A DNA stretch of 64,000 bases from Sweltsa coloradensis. Its lineage: Eukaryota > Arthropoda > Insecta > Plecoptera > Chloroperlidae. The first letter of the stretch is position 1; each line of letters opens with the position of its first letter. The DNA is taken from contig JAMZAV010000310.1 in NCBI GenBank assembly GCA_024449915.1, positions 372,001-436,000 on the forward strand. The letters run 5' to 3'. Positions 14,201-23,012 of the stretch are shown one piece after another. The position numbers were made by a program, and so were the translations under genes. The notes under the pieces are model-generated. The model ran no database searches. It saw only the letters and a program-made list of their open reading frames with translations, and was not told where the DNA came from.

Positions 14201-16083
14201 AAAATTACAGGAAGCCAGTATGTATGTGTTATATTTTGAGGTATGTGTACTACGGACAATGAATTATATTTATAGCATTTTCATCTTTCAACTTTCATTT
14301 TAATTTTATAGTGTTTTGTAGTACTAGTACCTATCTATTTTTTAGCCACCTTCAAAAGCTTGTGTATGAAGTTGTTTAGATTTTTATCTTGAAATTAGGT
14401 CATCAAGTTTGAATTAATATCAACTGAATAAAAGTGTGTTTAAACAAATTATAGATACCATGGAAAATAAAATAAAGCAGGACTGGAAAACCTTAGTTTT
14501 AAGTGAAAAAATAGCACTTTGTAGCATCTATTCACAAAATGCTATTTTCACGTAGGCCTACCTTACTTCTACATAAGCAGCAGAGCAGCAGAGGTAGTAT
14601 ACTACTATACTAGTACCGGTAGTTGTTTTCTTTTACATGTTTAATGTTTCTTCTTCTTAATTTAGTTTGTACTTCATTTTTGCTAATAAGATTACTAATA
14701 ACTTAACCTACCAATTATTTTTATTTTGCCAGGAAATCTTACGTGATGAGATATTTTGCCAAGTAATGAAGCAACTGACTGACAACAGGAATCGTTTGAG
14801 TGAAGAAAGGGGATGGGAGTTGATGTGGCTTGCAACAGGACTCTTCACTTGCAGCCAAAACCTGCTAAAGGTTGGTTTACAAAATGGGAATATTATTGCC
14901 TGGGGTGCTACCAACGACACCCATTTTCATCAGTTGTCTGTACCTGTCTGTCTGTTTCAATGGATAATGTTTGAAAATATTATTACTATTAATTTTACAA
15001 GATATCTTATATCCATGTAACTTAAAGGTTTATCTATTATCTTTTAAATCAAAACCGTATTTCAATTTGATTGGTTGATTTTGTTCTGTTTATTTTCATG
15101 ATTTTTTATTTCGTTCTTCAGTCTTTAATTGTAGGGCTAGATGACCAAATATATTATTACTTTGAATACTTTATTGTCCTTATGACTTGCTTTGGAATGT
15201 AACCAAGAAGACTCACTCTCCCATTACTCCCTCACTTCTTTTTATCCTTCTTCAACCAAACTTCACAAAGTCACTATTAAATTAATCTTCTTAATTCTAA
15301 ATTTTTTCAGTCCCTCTTCTTTAGCCACACCAAACCACACAAATCTATTTCTTATTGTTCTACTTTATAGTTAGATCATTCATCTCAAACATATTAACTT
15401 TCGTTATATTGCCTCTCATTACAGGAACTTACTCTGTTTCTACGATCACGGCGTCACCCCATCTCACAAGACTCGCTACAACGTCTTCAAAAGACTCTGC
15501 GAAACGGTCAAAGGAAATATCCACCTCATCAAGTCGAGGTGGAAGCAATTCAACATAAAACGACTCAGATATTTCACAAAGTATATTTTCCTGATGATAC
15601 TGATGAGGTAAGAAACTCTTGTACACCTACCTTTATGCTCTACGTACGATTGTTAACTGAATCCTTAAAATTTAGCATAGTTTTACGTGAAATTATAAAT
15701 AATGAATTGATAAATAATAAGGGTGTCTTGTTTTTTGAGTCACGTTAAATTTATAATCTATTTAAAATTTTAAAACATTAATTCAAATCATAATTTTATT
15801 CATTTAAATTTTAAAACATTATGACCAATGATTCTTTTTAGGGATGCACATGATAATCAATATTTAATACTAACATTTCAATAACCGATAACAAAAATAT
15901 TGAATTGCATGTTTTCTGAAATATCTTGTCCAGAACACTTTATATAAAACAAGTACAGTGCTTACGAGGGCCGCCGTACCACAAGGTACTAGTATTGACT
16001 TGTGTGAATGATAACTAGGAAACGCTCAGTTGGACGCGTTGATAAGCGAGCACGTGCTATGGCTAGACCCACATTGCACATTT

Positions 16084-16115
<32 letters not shown>

Positions 16116-19100
16116 CGACGTTTGCGTTTCCAGTATTATTTATTATTGCCAAGGTATTTGGGTAAACCCGTGTGTAAACCTTTACTTTGTGGATAAAATC
16201 CACCGCCATCTAGAGGACCTTGACTCATTGGGAAAAATATTTAAACTCTTTGGTGACAAATAATAGACTGCTTTCTCGAAAGTATTGTGATTACTTAGGT
16301 GGCAGTGCATTAGAAACTTCGCGCGTCTTTTCGTTGCCATGGCAACGTTACTTTTGTTATAATGTAATTTCCATCTACACTACTTTATCGGATCAAATAA
16401 AATTAACATATTCGTGACCGGACGGACATTCTAAATGATTTGGCTATCTCAGATTTTGTCGCCGGTTAGTTTTGAAAAAAAAACTTTCGATTACTTTAAT
16501 GTAACTTTTTAACTTTTTGAATGATTTTGCCACAAAACTAATGGCATTCAATCGAGAACGAAGCTTGCGGATGGTCAAAAATTTTAACTCGATCCGAGCC
16601 TGCGGATCGTCAAAAATCGAACGTTATGGCGAGACATACAAACAAAAAAACAAACAAACAACAAACAAACAAAAAAAAAACAAAAACAAAACCAGTGACT
16701 AATTTTTCCGCAGAGTCCAAATGGAAACGCTCGCTTCGCTCCCTTAATAAATACAATAATTTGAGATTTCATGATCACAAAGGTTAAAAATCACCCTTTT
16801 GTGACAAAAAATATTGGTTTTTGATATTTTAGACATCCACATTTGATCACGTCTTGTGGAAATTTGCATAGTTTTTTACTGACATTATCGTTTGATATTA
16901 ATTGATAATGCTGGCACCATTTTGATTATTGATAATTTTTGTTTTATTGTTGTGCTGGTGCATCTCTTTAATTTACTATAAAACTATTGCACTCCTCTGA
17001 CAACAAAAATGAATTATACTACTAATACAATAAATGTTGTCGCCAGGCATTTGAGGTTGACTCTTCGACACGTGCTAAAGATTTCTGCCAGAACATCTCT
17101 CAACGACTGAACTTGAGATCTAGCGAAGGATTCAGTCTCTTTGTGAAGATTGCTGACAAGGTGATCTCTGTACCTGAAGGTGATTTCTTCTTTGACTTTG
17201 TTCGACACTTGACTGATTGGATCAAGAAGGCAAGACCGTCAAGAGACGGTGAGAAACATATCTTAACCACTAGACATACAGTAGTATTAGTGGTGTGTGC
17301 ATGTATTATTGCTATTGGCTTGTAAATGCAAACTTATTAAATCTATTTCAGGAGCCTCTCCACAATTCACCTATCAAGTATTCTTCATGAAGAAACTTTG
17401 GACCAACACAGTTCCCGGAAAAGATAGAAATTCTGACTTAATTTTCCACTTCCACCAAGAGCTGCCAAAACTTTTACGTGGTAAGCGTGTCTTTTAATTT
17501 ATATCAATATGGTAATATGGTATTTAATGCCAAAGTAGTGATAGCATACTTATTATGATTACAAGAAAAATAGCAAAGCGTTACATATTTATTTACCTTA
17601 TAGTATTTGTAAAGGTGAATTTTCATGTTTGCAGGGTAGAAAATCTTGTTAACTTGCTAGTACAATAACTTCTTATTTGTTAGGTATCACAGTAGAGAAT
17701 ATTTCATTTTGAGAACAAGTGCAAGTAGTAGTTATGACAATAGGGAACTAGCCTTCATTCCAGAATTTGAATATGTTAAAAAAATAAAAAAGTTTTTGTT
17801 TGTCTCGGGTTCATATTATTGATTTATTGTCAATATTTATTATTTAACGTGGAAAATTTGAATCTGGTTTTCCGCCAAAAAACAACTCGAGGCGCTGTGA
17901 AAGTAATGTTACTTCATTGTGTTCAGCACAGTTTGGCGCTGACTCAAAGGAAGCTATAGCAGACCGCTCTCCGTGCCCCTGTCAGTCGAGTTTTGTTTAA
18001 GATTTGTAGATTTAAAGAAAGCTACCATAAAGGGCATTTACGGTTTAAAGAGTCAGCCTTGTCAAAACCCTGAACAGTCATTTTTGCAGCCTACTTAGGC
18101 CAGGTTTACCAGATAAATATGAGAGACAAGTCGGCCATTGAAGCGACCTACAGTGAGCATGCTACGCAAAGCATGCTACGTAAGCCACGATGACGTCACG
18201 GCCCACCTGCGAGCGTTGGCGCGGGAATTCAAAACCCTATAACTTTGTACACCCGTAGTTACCACGGATTTTATTTTTTTAACTTTCTTTCAAATCTGAA
18301 GATTATTTAACAGTGTGCTAAAAATAATTAAATGGGTAAAATTAAAATGTAAATTTGAAATCAAGTCTAGTCCCCTATTATGGAATTATGTACAGTACTT
18401 TGTGTTTTACTCTAGGCTACCACAAATGCAGCAAAGATGAAGCATCTCGTCTGGCCGCGCTAGTTTATCGCGTTCGATTTGGAGAGAGCAAACAAGAGTT
18501 GCAGGCTATTCCGTAAGTTGTAATAGAATTAATTCTGACAATAAATTGATTAGTAATTGAAGTAAATCCAAATGAACTATTGTTATAATTTCAGACAAAT
18601 GTTGCGTGAGCTCATACCTGCCGATCTCATCAAAGTACAGAACGCAAATGACTGGAAACGAGCTATTGTTGCGGCTTACAATCAAGACGCAGGTAACGTA
18701 TATCAACTGCAACTAGCATTTGGTATCTAACTAACCACAAGCTAGTTTCTATTGGACTATTTCTGGCTTGATGTCAGCATTGACCTTGTAAAGCTGTGGC
18801 ATGTTTGGTTATTTTGATAACTCAGTTTTGTTTTGAAAATGTAGGGCCACTGAAGCACCTCTATAATCCCCATTTATAAATAATTAGATTTTAGATAAGA
18901 ATGCTATGTGGATTTCAATTTATGGATGTTGCAAACATTTTAAATCTGGTTTCTTGCAAGTTGAATGCACTCATTGTTTTTAAATCTGGTTTCTAGCAAG
19001 TTGAATGCACTCATTGTTTTTTAAGTCTGGTTTCTACTTTCTAGTAAGTTGTATGCACTCATCGTTTTTTAAGGTACTGTAGCTTTAAATTTGCTGCAAT

Positions 19101-22004
19101 TGTCACAGGGGCGTAGGAATAGGGGGTGCAAGGGGTGCGGTCGCGCCCGGGCCCTCAATGCCCCGAAGGGTGCGAGGGTGTCCTAAATGTGTTAGACAAT
19201 ATTTAACAAATAATTTTAAATTATAAAATGTCTTTATTTACATTGGAAATAATTTGTCGATATGACAAAGATGGCACTTAATTATTGTTGTTTGCATTGT
19301 ATGTATCTTTATAAACATAGGGTCATTTTCACAGGGTAACCAGGCGTCCCGGTTTTACCGAGATCGTCCCGTTTTTGTGTGATCAGTCCCTGTATTCCCA
19401 AAATAGTTGTTGGGACGGTTCCTGTCTCAGATCGCTCTACAGGCTATCTTGAGCAAGAAAAGGACCCCAAAAAATTTCCACCTTCGGCGGCTGGGGCTTA
19501 GCCCCAGACCCCGTGTAGCCCACGCAACTACAGGGGCCCATCAGAAAACTTTGCACCCAGGCCTTTGAGTTACTAGCTACGCCACTGAATTGTCACCAGC
19601 ATATGACAAGTTGTGTTGTCTGTTGTGTTGTACGTACTATGTGTAGGTATGTTCTTTCCCAACCTGTGACCTATTAACGATTTAATATTGTATGCAAATG
19701 CACTTTTAAAAAATCAACAGGTTAAGTCAAACTTTTTCAATGTGATTCAGAGTGATATCTTTTCTTTTAGGTATGAGTCCAGAAGATGCAAAAATAACAT
19801 TCTTGAAAATAATTTATCGCTGGCCAACATTTGGGTCTGCATTCTTTGAAGTTAAGCAGACTACAGAACCAAACTACCCTGAAATGTTGCTTATCGCTAT
19901 TAACAAGCACGGCGTTAGTCTTATTCACCCTCAAACAAAGGTAAGTTTGGCCTAATTTAGATATAGCAAAATATATCAAGAAATGTTTTTTTAAGAATTA
20001 CCGTACCTAGGTACGGCATAGCCTAACATTCGTTTATATGCAACCACCTGTATATTATATCCTAATGGCTGGAGACTGGAGAGTACCTTCTATACCACCA
20101 TAAATCTTGTGCATTTGCCTTGTTATTTTTATTGTCTCAGTGTAAACCAGTGGTCACACTTAGAGAAATGCTGGTGTAAACTTAAACTACTGTATTTATG
20201 CGAGTATAGGCCTCGGGTATATTTGAAATTGTCAAGTTCAAAAAGTGGGGTGTGGCCATTATGTGAAGCCATTTATCAATAGTATTTATATCCAACTCTT
20301 TTAAATCTGAGTGGTCAAAATAAGGGTGCGGCCATTACTCGAGGGCGGCCTATAATCGAGTAAATACGAGTATGAATCAGAAAATAAAAGGATTTGGATT
20401 AGCAACGAGGAACAACGGGGGTGCTGAATAACGCCGAATGGAACAACGCCGAATCGATCATGTGTAGTGTACGTACCACGCTACTCTTTTGTGTTGGAAA
20501 AGAAAGGTTAGGAGGAAAATTGGCAAGTACACTACACACGATCGATTCGGCGTTATTCCATTCGGCGTTATTCAGGCGTCCCGGAACAACAATCAGCAGC
20601 CATATTGCATGATAGATTATTACATAGTACTCCGGAAGAGTTATTACTTGTAGGCTAATAATAAAAAAGGTTTCTGTCTGCCCTTTACTTTATATGTTGG
20701 CTTTGTTAGTTTGTTTACATACATAGGGGTTGAAATTAACTTTTTATGCTACTAGCCCTTCAGGCTAATGGCAACGATAGTCCTCTAGCCCGAGAGCATT
20801 TTTACTAGCCCGCAATCAAGTAGGGAGTAGGTTATATTGATGTAAAACGATACGTGAATGCTTTAAGTCACAATATTTGCCAGGTTTGACATCTGGGTGT
20901 GCGAGACTATGGAGTGACCGGAAACAAATTATCACATTAATAATATTACCTATACTAGGTAGCGCACAACCACTGAATACTCATTAAGTTATCGTTGCGA
21001 AATATTAAGATTTTTTGAACGGCAATTGGGAACTCTTGAAAAAGTACTCGCCTATTGGCTCATTCAAAGTTTCACTAGCCTCAGGCGAGCGTTAATTTCA
21101 ACCCCTGTGTGTATTGCAGATATTTTCGGAAGCTACGCGATAACTGCCATACGCTCAGCATATGAACCGCGATAAGTGCCAAACTATTTTACTATTTTAA
21201 TTAGTAGGCTCTACAAATTAATTATTATTTATTACCACAAAAATGTTTTAAATTTAATCGGGACTAATTGCCAAATTGGGCACGCATTAATGAATCGGAA
21301 AATTTTACTATTCATCAAAACTATACCAGCAAAATACAAAAAAATTCATCCATTTATGAATTAAAATCTTGGTAATTCACTAATTCTCCATTTTTCACAA
21401 AATGGCACACTACATATTGCTCTGTCTCATACACCCACAGCATGCTTTGCGCCCCTTGACAGCATAAATTTTAGACTCACATCTGGCAGTCCTTTGCACT
21501 ATATCCCGAACCCCAAAAAACGCTATTACCCCCAAAACTGTTAATGACATCCACAATCCCCTTATACCTCCGCTACCACCATACCCATAATACATATTTA
21601 AAATAAAACAAAATACGGGTACCTGCTTCTGCATGTTGGATATTGCTTTCTTAAGCAGTTATGCCTAGTGTTCTAGTGCCATTCAACACTACAGTAATTA
21701 GAATTATTCATCTCAGTATCTTATTTTGTGTTTGTTATTAACTTAATATTGACAGAAAATGTGTGGAGAATCTTATATTTGGCTATGCCTACAGGATATT
21801 TTGGTGACTCATCCGTTCACTAGAATTTCCAACTGGTCATCGGGCAACACATACTTCCACATGACCATTGGAAACCTCGTGCGAGGGTCAAAGCTGTTGT
21901 GTGAGACGTCGCTAGGATACAAGATGGATGACCTCTTAACATCATACATTTCACTCATGCTCACAAATATGAATAAACAAAGAGGAACTTTGAGGATCAA
22001 GTAG
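458..22004 (+). CDS. MYO7A: Myosin-VIIa, C-terminal tail half (19 exons, 5'-partial in window)
   Basis: Unconventional myosin-VIIa is an actin motor of stereocilia, microvilli and phagocytic or filopodial structures; its tail binds cargo and adhesion partners. Nineteen exons join in phase: 458-634, 1314-1531, 2962-3382, 4310-4537, 5340-5513, 5682-5799, 7017-7143, 8175-8344, 8475-8665, 12652-12770, 13378-13636, 14733-14870, 15425-15607, 17047-17248, 17352-17480, 18416-18512, 18595-18692, 19771-19940, 21795-22004. They give 1142 residues plus stop. Domain order is MyTH4 (exons 1-3), FERM (3-8), SH3 (9), linker (10), MyTH4 (11-13), FERM (13-19), which is diagnostic for class VII. Close matches to my memory of human MYO7A, including the ending [12 protein letters not shown], favour VIIa over VIIb or XV. 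Motor, IQ and SAH regions lie upstream of base 1. All introns are GT-AG and several carry nested transposons. Exon skipping or alternative isoforms cannot be judged. Confidence 0.96.
1314..1531 (+). CDS. MYO7A: MYO7A exon: first MyTH4 domain, core
   Basis: Acceptor ctttgcag ends at 1313 and donor gttagt follows 1531. The last Arg codon is split AG|G. It encodes [20 protein letters not shown] and [18 protein letters not shown], both near-identical to the family. Confidence 0.96.
2655..2908. mobile_element. MITE with ~28-bp terminal inverted repeats
   Basis: The left end ATTGAGGGGCCGCGAGCATA and the reverse complement of the right end (ATTGAGGGGCCGCAAGCATT) match with two differences over 20 bases. 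The interior is 254 bp, GC-rich against its AT-rich surroundings, and has no coding frame. I could not define a convincing target duplication, so the superfamily is open. It ends 53 bases before a MYO7A exon. Confidence 0.8.
2962..3382 (+). CDS. MYO7A: MYO7A exon: end of MyTH4-1 and FERM-1 F1 lobe
   Basis: Acceptor cattgcag ends at 2961 and donor gtgaat follows 3382; it completes the split Arg codon and ends in phase 0. It contains [37 protein letters not shown] and [16 protein letters not shown], then the MyTH4-FERM junction [19 protein letters not shown]. It is the longest exon of the gene here (421 bp). Confidence 0.97.
4310..4537 (+). CDS. MYO7A: MYO7A exon: FERM-1, F1/F2
   Basis: Acceptor gtttgtcag ends at 4309 and donor gtaggc follows 4537; phase 0 at both ends (76 codons). 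It encodes [20 protein letters not shown] and [17 protein letters not shown], nearly identical to vertebrate myosin-VIIa. The exon is notably GC-richer than its flanks. Confidence 0.97.
5340..5513 (+). CDS. MYO7A: MYO7A exon: FERM-1, F2 lobe
   Basis: Acceptor tttgtag ends at 5339 and donor gtagat follows 5513; 58 codons in phase 0. It starts [16 protein letters not shown] and continues with LLPSYIPDY, the helical F2 lobe. It is less conserved than its neighbours, as usual for this lobe. Confidence 0.95.
5682..5799 (+). CDS. MYO7A: MYO7A exon: end of FERM-1 F2
   Basis: Acceptor tttgacag ends at 5681 and donor gtaagg follows 5799; starts in phase 0 and ends in phase 1 (Gly codon G|GT). It encodes [20 protein letters not shown], a strongly conserved myosin-VII tail signature. 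Confidence 0.96.
5949..6752. mobile_element. Non-autonomous hAT element with perfect 8-bp TSD
   Basis: The 804-bp element lies between two copies of AACTGTAT (5941-5948 and 6753-6760), a perfect 8-bp duplication. Ends TAGGGCTGTGCGAATCCA and TGGATTCGCACACCCCTA are inverted repeats with one mismatch. Next to them are repeated ATTCGGATTCG motifs, suggestive of transposase-binding sites. No transposase frame remains. It sits in the MYO7A intron between 5799 and 7017. An internal piece (about 6131-6240) recurs at 9920-10025. Confidence 0.93.
7017..7143 (+). CDS. MYO7A: MYO7A exon: FERM-1, F3 lobe
   Basis: Acceptor gatcacag ends at 7016 and donor gtaagt follows 7143 (codon AA|G). It encodes [20 protein letters not shown] and [12 protein letters not shown], the start of the PTB-like F3 lobe. 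Confidence 0.95.
7363..7985. repeat. Degenerate tandem repeat, period ~140-156 bp
   Basis: Recurring blocks 'CACAAAATGGCRTT...TGTACCTTATGA...GGCCYTTTTTGGSC' start near 7363, 7503, 7643, 7799 and 7953. Units are diverged by substitutions and small indels. No coding frame is conserved between them. The array lies in a MYO7A intron just upstream of the exon at 8175. Confidence 0.65.
8175..8344 (+). CDS. MYO7A: MYO7A exon: end of FERM-1
   Basis: Acceptor gtttttcag ends at 8174 and donor gtatgt follows 8344; phase 2 in, phase 1 out. It encodes [20 protein letters not shown] and [16 protein letters not shown], the last strand and closing helix of the F3 lobe. Confidence 0.96.
8475..8665 (+). CDS. 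MYO7A: MYO7A exon: SH3 domain
   Basis: Acceptor ttgttgcag ends at 8474 and donor gtaaga follows 8665, phase 0 out. It encodes [36 protein letters not shown] and a valine-tyrosine-valine end, the layout of the class VII SH3 (DL--L / GW--G / G-FP). The SH3 is contained in one exon. Confidence 0.96.
10365..10415. repeat. GGCT/GGTT-type simple repeat
   Basis: A short array of GGCTG, GGTTG and GGGTG words, G-rich on the + strand, lies inside the compound hAT. No function is visible. Confidence 0.6.
10895..11359 (-). mobile_element. Helitron-like non-autonomous element, subfamily A, copy 1
   Basis: Read on the - strand, it starts TTGGATGAGCGTAGCG and runs through a T-rich tract. Near the end it has CGCTCATCCAACAACGCG, then AACGC...GCGTT (hairpin), and finishes CCTAG followed by T. 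This end pattern is shared by all copies in the window. No target duplication is visible, as expected for Helitrons. A run of about 28 A on the + strand (11262-11292) lies in the middle. Confidence 0.75.
11786..12223. repeat. Long foldback: ~204-bp inverted repeat arms
   Basis: The arm from 11786 (AGCCAAGCTCTCCTTCAAAA) reappears inverted, ending at 12223 (TAGAGCTTGGCT). Roughly 90% or more of bases match by eye across the arm, and a loop of about 30 bases lies between 11990 and 12019. The RNA or single strand would form a very long hairpin. A second, right-truncated copy is at 62681-62970. Confidence 0.85.
12652..12770 (+). CDS. MYO7A: MYO7A exon: SH3-MyTH4 linker
   Basis: Acceptor attttacag ends at 12651 and donor gtatat follows 12770, phase 0 in and phase 2 out (Arg AG|A). 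It encodes a polar linker ending [15 protein letters not shown], matching the PYTLEEFSYDYFR-type segment before the second MyTH4. The linker's first part is poorly conserved. Confidence 0.9.
12831..12989. mobile_element. Probable small MITE (GAATATAAGCC ends)
   Basis: GAATATAAGCCGAC near the left end and GTAGGCTTATATTC near the right are inverted over about 12 bases. This kind of 'TACTGTAT...ATAGGCC' element recurs at 20189-20373. Exact ends are uncertain. Confidence 0.4.
13378..13636 (+). CDS. MYO7A: MYO7A exon: start of second MyTH4 domain
   Basis: Acceptor cctgcag ends at 13377 and donor gtaagt follows 13636; phase 2 in, phase 0 out. It encodes [33 protein letters not shown] and [12 protein letters not shown] then [10 protein letters not shown]. 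The MGDLPS box is the MyTH4 hallmark. The exon is GC-rich. Confidence 0.96.
14733..14870 (+). CDS. MYO7A: MYO7A exon: second MyTH4 domain, core
   Basis: Acceptor ttttgccag ends at 14732 and donor gttggt follows 14870; 46 codons in phase 0. It encodes [20 protein letters not shown] and [16 protein letters not shown], the conserved MyTH4 helices. Confidence 0.96.
15425..15607 (+). CDS. MYO7A: MYO7A exon: MyTH4-2 end and FERM-2 start
   Basis: Acceptor cattacag ends at 15424 and donor gtaaga follows 15607; 61 codons in phase 0. It encodes [19 protein letters not shown], then [20 protein letters not shown] and DDTDE, the first strand of the second FERM domain. Confidence 0.96.
16014..16748 (-). 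mobile_element. Helitron-like non-autonomous element, subfamily B, copy 1
   Basis: On the - strand it begins TTAAGGGAGCGAAGCGAGCG and ends GCTCGCTTATCAACGCG, then GCGTTTCCTAG followed by T. That is the same inverted-repeat, hairpin and CTAG layout as subfamily A with different sequence. It is close to identical with copy 2 at 60833-61535. Internally it holds an A-run (16087-16115), a CAAA-rich tract (16636-16690) and the 16-bp palindrome CGTTGCCATGGCAACG. Confidence 0.78.
16333..16346. promoter_or_regulatory. X-box-like palindrome GTTGCCATGGCAAC inside Helitron-like B1
   Basis: The 14 bases fit the consensus I recall for RFX transcription factor sites (GTTGCC-RGCAAC type half-sites). The match is exact and palindromic, and it is conserved in the second B copy (61161-61174). 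Whether it is bound is unknown. Confidence 0.4.
17047..17248 (+). CDS. MYO7A: MYO7A exon: FERM-2, F1 lobe
   Basis: Acceptor gtcgccag ends at 17046 and donor gtgaga follows 17248, phase 0 in and phase 1 out. It encodes [20 protein letters not shown] and [19 protein letters not shown], essentially identical to vertebrate myosin-VIIa. Confidence 0.97.
17352..17480 (+). CDS. MYO7A: MYO7A exon: FERM-2, F1/F2
   Basis: Acceptor atttcag ends at 17351 and donor gtaagc follows 17480, phase 1 at both ends. It encodes [20 protein letters not shown] and [14 protein letters not shown]. The intron before it is only 103 bases. Confidence 0.96.
18416..18512 (+). CDS. MYO7A: MYO7A exon: FERM-2, F2 lobe
   Basis: Acceptor actctag ends at 18415 and donor gtaagt follows 18512, phase 1 in and phase 2 out. 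It encodes [20 protein letters not shown], the F2 helix that follows LRG in class VII tails. Confidence 0.95.
18595..18692 (+). CDS. MYO7A: MYO7A exon: FERM-2, F2 lobe end
   Basis: Acceptor atttcag ends at 18594 and donor gtaacg follows 18692, phase 2 in and phase 1 out. It encodes [20 protein letters not shown] and a helix ending NQDAG. The intron before it is 82 bases, the shortest in the gene here. Confidence 0.95.
18938..19073. repeat. Minisatellite, three ~46-bp units
   Basis: Three head-to-tail copies of a unit like TTTTAAATCTGGTTTCTAGC followed by AAGTTGAATGCACTCAT-GTTTT. The third unit carries an 8-base local duplication (TTTCTAC/TTTCTAG). Confidence 0.85.
19106..19587. mobile_element. 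hAT element with perfect 8-bp TSD
   Basis: AATTGTCA is duplicated at 19098-19105 and 19588-19595. Termini are CAGGGGCGTAG and CTACGCCACTG, inverted with one mismatch. The 482-bp interior includes a segment (about 19330-19540, 'GGCGTCCCGGTTTT...GACGG...GGCTGGGGC') that also occurs in the hAT at 30309-31509, so the two are related or one captured part of the other. No transposase frame. Confidence 0.92.
19771..19940 (+). CDS. MYO7A: MYO7A exon: FERM-2, F3 lobe
   Basis: Acceptor tcttttag ends at 19770 and donor gtaagt follows 19940, phase 1 in and phase 0 out. It encodes [20 protein letters not shown] and [17 protein letters not shown], the signature F3 strands of class VII. Confidence 0.97.
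20189..20373. mobile_element. Probable MITE (TACTGTATTTATGCG ends)
   Basis: The left end TACTGTATTTATGCGAGTAT and the inverted right end (TACTCGTATTTACTCGATTA) resemble each other over about 25 bases with several changes. AGGCC follows inside both ends. No clear target duplication. Confidence 0.5.
20417..20582. mobile_element. 166-bp hairpin hAT-type MITE with perfect 8-bp TSD
   Basis: GGAACAAC is duplicated at 20409-20416 and 20583-20590. The arms, about 58 bases long, are nearly perfect inverted repeats, each carrying two direct AACGCCGAAT units (TGAATAACGCCGAATGG then AACGCCGAATCGATC). The centre is only about 50 bases. It lies in the last MYO7A intron. Confidence 0.92.
20724..21107. mobile_element. 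hAT-like element, TAGGGGTTGAAATTAAC ends
   Basis: The left TAGGGGTTGAAATTAAC and right GTTAATTTCAACCCCTG are inverted over 17 bases with one mismatch. ACTAGCC/CTAGCC motifs are clustered subterminally. No 8-bp duplication is evident. Confidence 0.75.
21795..22004 (+). CDS. MYO7A: MYO7A last exon: end of FERM-2 and stop
   Basis: Acceptor gcctacag ends at 21794. It encodes [40 protein letters not shown] and a C-terminus [13 protein letters not shown] with stop TAG at 22002-22004. The length and ending match the class VIIa family, so the protein's natural end is in the window. Confidence 0.97.
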   Translation, partial: DILVTHPFTRISNWSSGNTYFHMTIGNLVRGSKLLCETSLGYKMDDLLTSYISLMLTNMNKQRGTLRIK

Positions 22005-23012
22005 AACTGCTCAAACTTACATTAACTATTTGCAGTGCAATCCCATTTCAGATTATGGGAAGAAATTTGAATAGATATTAGCATCAAATGCAATAATGAG
22101 GTTTTAACTCATCAAACGGCTTAAATTGTCATTGACAAAGTAGGTGCCACTGCTAATCTTTTAATTGGTAAATAATATGTAATTATATTGTACGACTATG
22201 ATGCATAATATAATATATAAAAATGTGGTTATTTTAATCACGTGATCATGAACTGAAACAATGCATTTCAATTCCAAATTGGCATACTTATCAAATTATA
22301 TGCATTTTATCAACTGCTAATATTGATATGTAGCCAGAAAAATTATCACTGATCATAGTTTTCTGCATTTTGCAGAAATATTATGACTATAATTATGAAG
22401 GTCGTATTTCCCAGATTTTTAACTTCCATGTTTTGTATTTATGCAATGACCTTAAAATCAAGACATTTTTCATTCTCAATTGTTAAAGTGTTCTTAGTAT
22501 ACTTACTAAATAAGTTGGTATATACACAGTCTGTAACACAAAGGCTAAGAGGCACAAATGGCACAATAGGCTGCAACTTTGAAAATAGATTGCGGCTTGG
22601 TGTCTCATTTATTATATAATTTTTATTTATACAATTTTATTTATTATTACTTTATTAGGTCATTTGTTTAAGTCAAAATGTTAGAGAAAGTGCGTTGTTC
22701 TCATATTGCATGGGGGTATATTATGATTAGTTTATACTTGCACTCGTCCCCTTTCACTCCTGTAGGTAGGGCCTCCTGCACATTATTTTATTTGTCCCAC
22801 TCAATTGGGGACTGAACTTACTGAACTTATCAACGCCATCTGAAGGTAAACATCACTGCCTCCTAGATATTTCAAATAGCTCCATAATAATATGGCGCTC
22901 AGGGGTGTACTCTTGTGGTCCAATGGCCAATTATGGCAAGTGATGGGACAACAATCAGCACTGTGCACTGGACAGGCAGAGAGATATAGATGTCTTAACT
23001 TTCTAGGCGAGA
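22005..23012. other. MYO7A 3' flank, untranslated or intergenic
   Basis: AT-rich DNA after the MYO7A stop. I see no canonical AATAAA in the first 600 bases, so the 3' UTR end cannot be placed. No further coding exons recognised. Confidence 0.5.

Larger units (their letters stand above)
15839..16970. mobile_element. hAT-like element interrupted by a Helitron-like copy
   Basis: The left end TAGGGATGCACATGATAATC and the right end GATTATTGATAA...GTGCATCTCTTTA are imperfect inverted repeats. They resemble the family at 29401 and 63654. No 8-bp duplication could be found, so the ends may be eroded. The Helitron-like B1 copy occupies most of the interior. It lies in the MYO7A intron between 15607 and 17047. 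Confidence 0.6.
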
